Shown here: piece by piece, positions 1 through 7,557 of the stretch
How the letters are laid out: each line of letters starts with the position of its first letter
How positions within the stretch are numbered: position 1 is the stretch's first letter
Assembly: GCA_016706365.1 (NCBI GenBank)
Contig: JADJJU010000012.1
Coordinates: 50,085-114,084, forward strand
Direction: 5' to 3'
Source of the DNA: Saprospiraceae bacterium
GTDB lineage: Bacteria > Bacteroidota > Bacteroidia > Chitinophagales > Saprospiraceae
DNA: 64,000 nt
Position numbers and translations under genes: made by a program
The notes under the pieces: model-generated
Database searches by the model: none
What the model was told of the DNA's origin: nothing
What the model saw: the letters and a program-made list of their open reading frames with translations, nothing else

Positions 1-31
1 AATAAACAAGCAATGCAAACAGAATGAAGGA

Positions 32-202
32 ATGAGCAGCGAATATGAATTTGAATTTGACCTTCATGATATTCCTGCTCAGGACCATCGGATCAGACGA
101 TTTATAGAAAATGCAGAAGAGGCAGAGCCTTTAGATGCTCTGGCTTTTGCCGATAAAAATGGCATGAAGTCAATCAGGTCAGACCCGGAATCGGATCATT
201 AA
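32..202 (+). CDS. Small acidic hypothetical protein, possibly the 3' end of a longer gene
   Basis: A 56-codon frame rich in Asp and Glu, with no membrane segment and no domain I recognise. Its stop TAA overlaps the ATG of the next gene by one base (TAATG), so the two are probably translated together. The frame is open to the left edge of the window with no stop upstream of the ATG at 32, so this may be the C-terminal tail of a longer protein that starts outside the window. Function unknown. Confidence 0.45.
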   Translation: MSSEYEFEFDLHDIPAQDHRIRRFIENAEEAEPLDALAFADKNGMKSIRSDPESDH

Positions 203-594
203 TGCATATTTTTATAAAAAATGGTGAATATGTTGTGTTTCACGATGAAGATATGATCAAAGGCCACTGGAATCAGCTGGAGGATCCTACACAAATTCTC
301 ATTATCACGGATCCTACTCATTCAGTAAAGCAAGACTTAAAAACCGGTGGCATATATTCTATTGCTTGGCAAGACGATACTACACTAATCCTGGAAAAAG
401 AAAATATTTCCAAATCGTCTGTTAACAGTCATTATCTATTGATGAGCAGTGTGAGCGGACAGGATGTAAGTTTTACAGATTTTATGGACAAAATGGAGAG
501 CATGCATTTATCTACAAAGGCACCTTCAGTGGTGTATGTAGTGATTATTGTATTCATTTTAGTGATGCTGGTACTGTATTTCACTTTGCAATAA
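202..594 (+). CDS. Hypothetical protein with C-terminal membrane anchor
   Basis: A 130-residue protein that I do not recognise. Residues 1 to about 105 are soluble and polar. Residues about 108-128 form one hydrophobic helix (VVYVVIIVFILVMLVLYF) right at the C-terminus, so it looks like a tail-anchored protein with its bulk in the cytoplasm. Its start codon overlaps the stop of the preceding ORF, suggesting translational coupling. No catalytic motif is visible. Confidence 0.6.
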   Translation: MHIFIKNGEYVVFHDEDMIKGHWNQLEDPTQILIITDPTHSVKQDLKTGGIYSIAWQDDTTLILEKENISKSSVNSHYLLMSSVSGQDVSFTDFMDKMESMHLSTKAPSVVYVVIIVFILVMLVLYFTLQ

Positions 595-657
595 ATAAGC
601 TGCAACCCGTAACGCATACTATTAATAAATATATATACACTTTTTTATAATAATATT

Positions 658-689
658 TTGGTGAATTAAATAATTTATTTTTACCTTTG
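658..689 (+). promoter_or_regulatory. Bacteroidota-type promoter of rpmE2
   Basis: A TTG at 658-660 and TACCTTTG at 682-689 are separated by 21 bases, matching the phylum consensus TTTG-N(17-23)-TAnnTTTG. Transcription would start just after 690, giving a short leader before the L31 start at 711. Confidence 0.65.
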
Positions 690-710
690 CGTCCCTAAAC
701 GATAATTAAA

Positions 711-971
711 ATGAAAAAGGACATACATCCATCCAGTTATAGAACAGTTATTTTCAGAGATATTTCTGTAAATGAGGACTTTATTGGCAAATCTTGTGCG
801 AACAGCAAAGAGAAGGCAACATGGGAAGATGGAAATGAATACCCACTTATCAAACTTGAAATTTCTGCATATTCGCATCCATTTTTCACCGGAAAAATGA
901 AATTTGTAGATACTGCGGGTCGTATTGATAAATTCAACAAGAAATTTGCAAACAGTAAGTTTGGAAAATAA
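711..971 (+). CDS. rpmE2: 50S ribosomal protein L31, type B
   Basis: An 86-residue component of the large ribosomal subunit. The N-terminal MKKDIHPSSYRTVIF and the central SHPFFTGKMKFVDTAGRID segments are typical of L31. It lacks the CxxC zinc-binding pairs of type A L31 and is longer than that form, so it is the zinc-independent type B paralogue, which in many bacteria replaces the zinc form under zinc limitation. It is a single-gene unit, with its own promoter upstream and an intrinsic terminator immediately downstream. Confidence 0.95.
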   Translation: MKKDIHPSSYRTVIFRDISVNEDFIGKSCANSKEKATWEDGNEYPLIKLEISAYSHPFFTGKMKFVDTAGRIDKFNKKFANSKFGK

Positions 972-996
972 TCCTTGAAAAACATATATCATTAAG

Positions 997-1026
997 AAGC
1001 CCCGTGAATTTTACGGGGCTTTTTTT
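997..1026 (+). terminator. Intrinsic terminator after rpmE2
   Basis: A 9-bp perfect stem (AAGCCCCGT / ACGGGGCTT, 997-1005 and 1013-1021) with a 7-base loop is followed by a run of T residues. It lies 26 bases after the L31 stop. Confidence 0.9.
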
Positions 1027-1040
1027 ATTATTTTTGCAAT

Positions 1041-2258
1041 ATGAATAATCTGATTCTTTTTGATAGCGATAAGCGGGATCAACTCCTTCCCTTAACCTAC
1101 ACCAGACCTGTTTGTGAAATACGTGTTGGTATTCTCACAATACGTGAAAAATGGTCTCTTTGGATGGATGGAGTGGTTTCCTATATCACACAGGATTATC
1201 TTTCTGAGAAATTTCCTATTAATGTTGAAGACAGAAATTGGGTGAGTAATGGTTCCATATTGCCCAATGAACTTCTATGTCTTAAAAGAAAACAACTTAA
1301 GCTGAATGAAGCTTACATGAAGTCAGGTGAGCTCATTGCTGCCAGGCTGCCAGAAGAACAATTTCACAGATTGATGAATGGCGAAGATCTGGAAGATCTC
1401 ATTGGATATGAACTGGAGAATGTTCCTTTTATCCAGATCAATCAATTGTGGGATATTTATAAATATAACAGTACAGCCATTCAGGCAGATTATGATTTTT
1501 TGACAAGAGCACGAAGTTCCCAGCCAATAAGTCCAACAAATAGAGTGATTGATCCGATGAACATTTTCATCGAAGAAGGTGCCAGAGTAGAATGCAGTAA
1601 TTTAAATGCTTCCAGAGGTCCTATTTACATAGGAAAGTACAGTGAAGTCATGGAAGGCAGCAACATCCGCGGACCATTTGCACTTTGTGATCATAGTCAG
1701 GTGAAAATGGGTGCCAAAATCTATGGTGCTACTACCATCGGTCCTTACTGTAAGGTCGGAGGGGAAATCACTAATAGCGTCATGTTTGGATTCTCCAATA
1801 AAGCGCACGATGGCTATCTGGGCAATTCAGTCATAGGAGAATGGTGCAATCTTGGTGCAGATACCAATAATTCTAATCTGAAAAACAATTATTCCGAAGT
1901 TAAACTTTGGAATTATAAGACAGAGACCTTCAAACTTACAGGAGAAACATTCGTTGGGCTTTTCATGGGTGACCATTCAAAAGCAGCGATAAATACCATG
2001 TTCAATACCGGAACTTTGGTCGGTGTGTCTGCCAATATCTTTTCAGATGGATTTCCCCGTAACTTTATCCCTTCATTCTCATGGGGAGGTAAACAAGGTT
2101 TTAAAACATACAAGTTGCAGGAAGCATTTGAAACCATGGATCGGGTAATGGCCAGACGAGATAAATATCTCAATGAAACGGAGAGGCAGATCTATACTCA
2201 TATTTTTGAAGAATCGGCTAAATTCCGTACCTGGGATAAAATCGAAAGCGATACATGA
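1041..2258 (+). CDS. Alternative GlmU-like sugar nucleotidyltransferase / N-acetyltransferase
   Basis: A 405-residue protein of the Bacteroidota alternative-GlmU type (NTP_transf_4 family), predicted to make UDP-N-acetylglucosamine for the cell wall. Residues 12-35 carry the signature RDQLLPLTYTRPVCEIR near the N-terminus of the nucleotidyltransferase part. Residues about 165-330 show left-handed beta-helix hexapeptides, including HDGYLGNSVIGEWCNLG, as in acyltransferases. A TATTTTTG box at 1029-1036 sits only four bases before the ATG, so the mRNA may be nearly leaderless. The gene overlaps the next one by four bases (ATGA). The family assignment is firm; the exact substrate is inferred. Confidence 0.85.
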   Translation: MNNLILFDSDKRDQLLPLTYTRPVCEIRVGILTIREKWSLWMDGVVSYITQDYLSEKFPINVEDRNWVSNGSILPNELLCLKRKQLKLNEAYMKSGELIAARLPEEQFHRLMNGEDLEDLIGYELENVPFIQINQLWDIYKYNSTAIQADYDFLTRARSSQPISPTNRVIDPMNIFIEEGARVECSNLNASRGPIYIGKYSEVMEGSNIRGPFALCDHSQVKMGAKIYGATTIGPYCKVGGEITNSVMFGFSNKAHDGYLGNSVIGEWCNLGADTNNSNLKNNYSEVKLWNYKTETFKLTGETFVGLFMGDHSKAAINTMFNTGTLVGVSANIFSDGFPRNFIPSFSWGGKQGFKTYKLQEAFETMDRVMARRDKYLNETERQIYTHIFEESAKFRTWDKIESDT

Positions 2259-2947
2259 AAACTCTGATGGATTGGTTCAAAAAATACTGGAGCTATATTT
2301 CACCGGTACATCTGGAATCAATTCAGGGATTGGAAAATCAGACACTATCAGTTTATCTGAGCAATGGTCGTTATCAACTGACCACTGAAAATGCTATCTA
2401 TTCCTATGATGATCTATATGACAATTTTTCCCTGGCTTTTGAGAAGCTTGACTGGAAACAGCTTCCTGAAAAATCTCATGTATTGGTTTTAGGATTGGGA
2501 TTAGGTTCTATCCCTTATATGCTGGAGAAAAAATTCAAGAAAAAATTTAGCTATACTGCTATTGAATTTGATGAATCTGTCATTTTTCTGGCATCCAAAT
2601 ACACTATACCCCGAATGAAGAGCTCTATACAAATCATTTGCAGGGATGCTGCGTCGCATGTAATGGAAGATGAGGATGAATATGACATCATTTGCATTGA
2701 TGTATTTCTTGATGATGTAATACCGGATTCCATATCAGAAATAAAATTTCTATTGAACATAAAATGCCTGCTGAGCCCTGATGGAATTGTCATCTTCAAT
2801 AGATTAAACAGAGAAAGAGATGAAAAAAATCATATCCAAAAGTATATAGATCAGGTTTTCTCAAGCGTTTTTCCTGATTATGGAAGTATTCAAGTCGAGG
2901 GAAATTGTATGTTGTTTTCTGATAAGTCTAAATTGGCCAATACTTAA
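2255..2947 (+). CDS. Spermidine-synthase-like SAM-dependent methyltransferase
   Basis: A 230-residue cytoplasmic protein with a Rossmann-type SAM-binding fold. The glycine-rich loop VLVLGLGLGSIP lies at residues 76-87, an acidic strand end (AIEFDE) follows, and the active-site strand DIICIDVFLDD is at about 147-157, as in the spermidine synthase/PABMT family. It lacks the full N-terminal domain of a true spermidine synthase, so the product cannot be named. It overlaps the GlmU-like gene by four bases and is probably co-translated with it. Confidence 0.75.
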   Translation: MKTLMDWFKKYWSYISPVHLESIQGLENQTLSVYLSNGRYQLTTENAIYSYDDLYDNFSLAFEKLDWKQLPEKSHVLVLGLGLGSIPYMLEKKFKKKFSYTAIEFDESVIFLASKYTIPRMKSSIQIICRDAASHVMEDEDEYDIICIDVFLDDVIPDSISEIKFLLNIKCLLSPDGIVIFNRLNRERDEKNHIQKYIDQVFSSVFPDYGSIQVEGNCMLFSDKSKLANT

Positions 2948-3033
2948 AAACAGATTAAAATAAATCTGTATATATCTGAAAATGAGCGAATACCACTTGC
3001 TTTGTTTATTTTTGCATAAATCAAGCAGACAAC

Positions 3034-3725
3034 GTGCATATACTACTTATAGAAGATGAACCTAAAACCGGCAAAACCCTGAAGCAAGGCCTGGAAGAAG
3101 AAAACATTTCAGTAGATCTGGCGGATGATGGATTGAGAGGCTTGCAGCTTGCACTTGGCCTCCCCTATCAGGTCATAGTGTCCGATATAATCCTCCCTAA
3201 AATCAATGGTCTTGATCTTTGCAGACAACTGAGATCCAATGGAAATAAGACTCCTTTACTTCTATTATCCGCGTTGCATGATACATCTGATAAAGTGGCA
3301 GGATTCGAAGCAGGTGCTGATGATTATCTTGCTAAACCTTTTGAATTCAGGGAGTTATTACTCAGAATAAAAGCTTTGGCCAGACGTTATCAACCTTATT
3401 ACACTCAAGAAAATGAGGTGCTTCAATTCGAAGATCTAACCATGAATCTGGATGCGAAAACTATCATTCGGGGGGTAAAAAAATAGAATTGACGCCAAAA
3501 GAATTTGATTTGATGGCCTATTTCATCAGAAATCAGGGGCGGGTAATTTCCAAAACAGAGCTGGCAGAAAAAGTTTGGAAGATTGATTTTGATACTGGTA
3601 CCAATATTATTGAGGTTTATGTCAATTATCTTCGTAATAAAATTGATAAACCGTTCACAATGAAGTACATTCATACTGTTTTCGGGAGTGGATACACTTT
3701 AAAAAAGGAAGAAAATGCAGATTAG
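3034..3725 (+). pseudogene. OmpR-family response regulator, interrupted by a one-base frameshift
   Basis: The N-terminal part (GTG start at 3034) is a receiver domain: acidic pair E7/D8, phospho-acceptor D51, switch S79 and K101. After residue 150 the frame stops at TAG (3484-3486). In the -1 frame the text continues directly as IELTPKEFDLMAYFI and a complete winged-helix DNA-binding domain ending GSGYTLKK. The break lies in GGGGGGTAAAAAAATAG (3470-3486); one more G or A restores RG(G/V)KKIELTPKEF. A homopolymer sequencing error is the simplest explanation, but the site is also an A-AAA-AAA slippery heptamer abutting a stop. It partners the kinase that starts at 3715, inside its last codons. 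Confidence 0.85.
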
Positions 3726-5136
3726 AACTAAACTCACCCTCAGCTTCATATTAGTAGTTGCAGGACTTTCAATCGTGTCACTGTTCTTCATTTATCTGCA
3801 GTTTAAGAACCATTCTTTGAGCGAATTTTATGGTTCCCTTAGATCCAAAGGCATCATGACAGCAGAAATGCTTGTGAAAAATGAAGCTGAAGCATCCAAG
3901 CTTTCTCCGGTAGTTTTAAATTCACAGCCGGGCAATGTGACTCCATTTACAGAAAATATTTTAATCATTGATGCTGAGTCCAATATCATCTATACTTACA
4001 ATGATGCTACTCCGCCCATTCCTGAAAAAGTCCTGGAAAACATTAAAAGAAACAAAGAATTCTCTTTCGACAATAATGAGATGCTGGCACTGGGGATGTA
4101 TTACACCAACCGAGATAATGTGCCTTATTATATCATTTCAGAATCCACATTTGACAACACAGGACTGCTAAGTCTTAGAAATATCCTGATTTTTACATTC
4201 TTATTCATGATATTGCTGGTGGCCTTTATAGGTTACATATTCGCCGGGCAGGCACTAGCCCCTGTTTCGAAAATCATGAATGAAATTGATACTATATTAC
4301 CTTCTAATCTTAAAAAGAGAATAAGCTACAGTAATCAAAAAGATGAAATTTCGCGTTTAGCGGCCACCTTCAACAACCTCCTTGATCGTATAGAACATGC
4401 ATTTTTTATCCAGAAATCATTTCTTTCCAATATCTCCCATGAACTCAGAAATCCTCTTACAACGATAATAGCACAATTGGAGGTGACACTGCACAAAGAG
4501 AGGACAGATGAAGCCTATAAAAAGACCCTTTATTCCATTTTGGAGGATACACGCAAATTGAATGAGGTTTCAGAAAAATTGATGCAATTGGCCAGAATCA
4601 ATGCGAATGGTAATCAAATCGAACAATATCCACTCCGACTGGACGAAATAATCTGGGAAATCAGAGAAAAAATGCTTCGAAGTAATCCTGAATATAGCAT
4701 AGACTTCCATATTCAAAATCTTCCGGCCGATGAATCAGCATTAATTATCAATGGAAATGAGGCTCTTCTTAGCACAGCGCTTACAAATCTTATAGATAAT
4801 GCGTGTAAATACGGCAAAAGCCACAAGTCCTGGTTGTACCTGGATTGCAAGAATGACAAGTCAATAGAATTAAGAATTGAGGATGATGGTCCCGGTATAG
4901 CTGCTGAAGAAAAAGAACTTATTTTTGAGCCATTCTACAGAAGTAATCAGACCAGTCATATTCAGGGAAGTGGCGTCGGACTTAGTCTTGTATCAAGTAT
5001 ACTCAAATTACATCAAATCCCTTTTAATTTGCAGTCAAGAGTAAATGAAGGAACAAGATTTGCATTAAGTTTCCAGACTTTGTCATCAGGATTAGCTGCC
5101 CAAACAATGAATCAACCGGATCATGTCGCTGTTTAA
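3715..5136 (+). CDS. HAMP-containing sensor histidine kinase
   Basis: A 473-residue inner-membrane two-component sensor. Membrane helices at about 8-28 and 155-177 flank a periplasmic sensor region of about 125 residues. A HAMP linker (about 178-230) follows, then the dimerisation/phospho-acceptor domain with H242 in the motif SNISHELRNPL, and an HATPase domain with N-box NLIDNACKYG, G1-box DDGPGI and G2-box GSGVGLSLV. The start lies inside the end of the response regulator gene (11-base overlap), and the stop overlaps the haloperoxidase gene by 14 bases, so the three genes form one tightly coupled unit. Confidence 0.92.
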   Translation: MQIRTKLTLSFILVVAGLSIVSLFFIYLQFKNHSLSEFYGSLRSKGIMTAEMLVKNEAEASKLSPVVLNSQPGNVTPFTENILIIDAESNIIYTYNDATPPIPEKVLENIKRNKEFSFDNNEMLALGMYYTNRDNVPYYIISESTFDNTGLLSLRNILIFTFLFMILLVAFIGYIFAGQALAPVSKIMNEIDTILPSNLKKRISYSNQKDEISRLAATFNNLLDRIEHAFFIQKSFLSNISHELRNPLTTIIAQLEVTLHKERTDEAYKKTLYSILEDTRKLNEVSEKLMQLARINANGNQIEQYPLRLDEIIWEIREKMLRSNPEYSIDFHIQNLPADESALIINGNEALLSTALTNLIDNACKYGKSHKSWLYLDCKNDKSIELRIEDDGPGIAAEEKELIFEPFYRSNQTSHIQGSGVGLSLVSSILKLHQIPFNLQSRVNEGTRFALSFQTLSSGLAAQTMNQPDHVAV

Positions 5137-6496
5137 TCAAAGATATCAGAAAATAATAAGCAGACCATTCAAGTCTGTTCACTTTTATGTCTTGTCGGGG
5201 ATAAGTGCCCTAACAATTTGTATCCTGATCTTTGCTTTTCAGAAAAAGGAAAACCAGAATAATCAGATTGTGACGAACTGGTATGATTATTTCTTAGTCC
5301 TTGAAAAATTTACAGAAGGATTCAGGCCACCTGTTGCAGCCAGAACCTACGGAATCCTTGGAATAATAGGCTACGAAACTGCACTTAAAAACTATCCTGA
5401 TCAATTATCATTCTCCGGTAAATACCTGAATTTGCCTGAAACTGAATTTCCTCCAAATATCCATTTCAATGTCAATATAGCTCTCAATGCTGCGTATGCT
5501 GAGGCTGGAAAGTTGCTTTTTCTCAATGCAAGAAAGGATTACATGCTGGAATTGCAGAAAAAGGAAGAATTGTTATTTCAGGAATTTAAAACGACCAATC
5601 CGCTTTCAGATTCTGTTTCCGCAGCTTATGGAAAACAAATAGCGAGGAAACTAATATCCTGGTCAGCACAAGATTCCATTGCTCATATTGCCCAATTCAG
5701 AGCATACAACGGCGAATTTAAAAATGTTACAGCTCCCGGTATATGGAACGAGATGAGCCACCCTCCGCTATTGCCGGAGTGGGGAAAATCACAAACGATT
5801 CTTCCATCTAATAATCAATACGAATCCCCTGCTCCACTGGCATATTCCGTAGATAGATCCAGTTTATACTCCAGACAATTTCTGGAGGTGTACTCTGTGC
5901 GGAGAGAACTCAATCAGGAAAACAGATGGATTGGTGAATTCTGGAGTGATGATTTGCAGGGACTTACATTTTCCGCAGCGAGTCGCTGGATATCAATTGC
6001 TAATCAGGCACTTATTGATGAAAACCTGCCTCTGGACATTACACTGGAGACTATGCTCAAGACAGGATTAGCTTTGTATGATACAGGTGTCATATGCTGG
6101 AGAATGAAATACAAATATTTGGTTTTGAGACCTTCACATTATATTAATGAGAATATTGATCCAAATTGGAATCCAGTAGTGGATAACCCGCATTTTCCTG
6201 CTTATCCTTCAGGCCATAGCGCATTTGGAGGAGCCGCAGCAACCGTTTTAGAAAGTATGCTGGGACATCAATTCGAAATGTACGATCGCTCTCACATTGG
6301 CAGAAAGGAATTTAAAGGAAAACCCAGACATTTTAACTCATTCAGAGAAATGGCCAATGAGAATGCATTTTCAAGAATACTGATGGGACTCCATACCCGC
6401 ATGGATTGTGATGAAGGCCTCAGAATGGGAAATTCTATAGGCAATGAAGTCAGTCAGATTGAATTGAAAAAACAACCATACCTGGGAGAGTTGTAG
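5123..6496 (+). CDS. Vanadium-dependent haloperoxidase / PAP2-family phosphatase
   Basis: A 457-residue protein with the complete three-part signature of the acid phosphatase/vanadium haloperoxidase fold: K329-x6-R336-P337, P362-S-G-H365 and S417-R-x3-G-x-H424. These residues bind vanadate or phosphate. One hydrophobic helix at about 21-41 (FYVLSGISALTICILIFAF) acts as signal anchor, placing the enzyme in the periplasm or on the membrane. The family includes halide oxidisers and phosphatases, and sequence alone does not separate them here. Its start overlaps the histidine kinase by 14 bases, so it is the likely output or partner of that two-component system. Confidence 0.85.
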   Translation: MSLFNQRYQKIISRPFKSVHFYVLSGISALTICILIFAFQKKENQNNQIVTNWYDYFLVLEKFTEGFRPPVAARTYGILGIIGYETALKNYPDQLSFSGKYLNLPETEFPPNIHFNVNIALNAAYAEAGKLLFLNARKDYMLELQKKEELLFQEFKTTNPLSDSVSAAYGKQIARKLISWSAQDSIAHIAQFRAYNGEFKNVTAPGIWNEMSHPPLLPEWGKSQTILPSNNQYESPAPLAYSVDRSSLYSRQFLEVYSVRRELNQENRWIGEFWSDDLQGLTFSAASRWISIANQALIDENLPLDITLETMLKTGLALYDTGVICWRMKYKYLVLRPSHYINENIDPNWNPVVDNPHFPAYPSGHSAFGGAAATVLESMLGHQFEMYDRSHIGRKEFKGKPRHFNSFREMANENAFSRILMGLHTRMDCDEGLRMGNSIGNEVSQIELKKQPYLGEL

Positions 6497-6574
6497 ATCG
6501 TTACCCGCGAATACCAATCTGTGTAAGCAGCAGAAAATTCAGACCACATTTGAAGCCTGACAATCTATCTGTCC

Positions 6575-7243
6575 TTAATTCAAATTTGCATTTTTAAACT
6601 TTGGAATGGAAAGCGTCCTGGAAGTAAAAATCAAGACTTGAATAATCAACCCAAGTCCGATCAACAATGCGAGCTCAAACTGAGTGAGGACTTCATTACC
6701 TGCGACTATTTTTTGCGATTGTTCATTCAACATCCGACCTTCTGCTAATTGTATATCAGATAATTGTTCCAACTTTCCTGCCACAGAAAGAAACTGATCA
6801 TTAAGTGATAATAGTATTACAGGACTAACCGCGTCAATTTCCAACTGAGACAGATATTGACTTTGCAAGGCAGCAATAGAGCCTATATTTACTTCTAAAT
6901 CTTGAAATACCTCATCTTCCTTCTCAGTTAGTTTGGTAAGTTTATATTGGCTCATTAACATCGAAATATCAGCATCATAGCTGCTTACCTGGGTCTTTAG
7001 ATCAGTTATATTGTCGGATACAGCACAATTATCCAGCATTTGTTTTTTTTGATACAGCAATTCTGAAAGCTTGTATATATAACTTTCTACTACTAGTCTG
7101 TCTTCATACACAGTAGCAAAGGATTTTGCTAACTTATGCACGTCGTAATAATCCATTCTATTCTTGACCAGAACCACAAGAAACACAATACCTAAAATAA
7201 TAGCGGCTTTCCTCTTTCGCGATATACTGAATACCCAATTCAT
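6575..7243 (-). CDS. Membrane protein with four-helix-bundle sensor-like domain
   Basis: A 222-residue protein with one membrane helix at about residues 13-28 and a second at about 188-208, separated by roughly 150 residues of predicted amphipathic helices rich in Leu, Gln and Asp. This resembles the periplasmic four-helix bundle of chemoreceptors (4HB_MCP), but no HAMP, methyl-accepting or kinase domain follows; only a short basic tail does. It could be a sensory accessory subunit. Function is unknown and the resemblance is by topology only. It is convergent with the haloperoxidase gene. Confidence 0.55.
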   Translation of the reverse strand: MNWVFSISRKRKAAIILGIVFLVVLVKNRMDYYDVHKLAKSFATVYEDRLVVESYIYKLSELLYQKKQMLDNCAVSDNITDLKTQVSSYDADISMLMSQYKLTKLTEKEDEVFQDLEVNIGSIAALQSQYLSQLEIDAVSPVILLSLNDQFLSVAGKLEQLSDIQLAEGRMLNEQSQKIVAGNEVLTQFELALLIGLGLIIQVLIFTSRTLSIPKFKNANLN

Positions 7244-7557
7244 TGAATTTATATTTTGCTAAATTAAGTAATTTGAAAATGTAAGTGTTCTAGACAAGTA
7301 GCTATGAAGTTAATGTAAAATAGTTGATATTAGTACTACAACACTTAATACATATGGTTTAGTTCTTTACTTTTATTGAAAACCAGGTATTGCATTTATT
7401 AGCCACCACTCTCTATTCAAATAGCCTGACTCTTTTGTGAGGTCGAATGGCAATGTACCCCTACATTACACTCAGAACTTGAAATTGTGCATGAATTGGT
7501 GGCTGTTGAACTGGCTGTTTAATTCAAAATTCATAATTTAAAATTCATAATTACTAA
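7244..7557. other. Intergenic region without gene; short direct repeat
   Basis: About 310 bases with no supportable ORF. Near its right end, AAAATTCATAATT occurs twice (7526-7538 and 7540-7552). Between two minus-strand genes, it probably holds the promoter of the upstream-facing gene at 7243, but I could not identify a convincing box. Confidence 0.4.
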
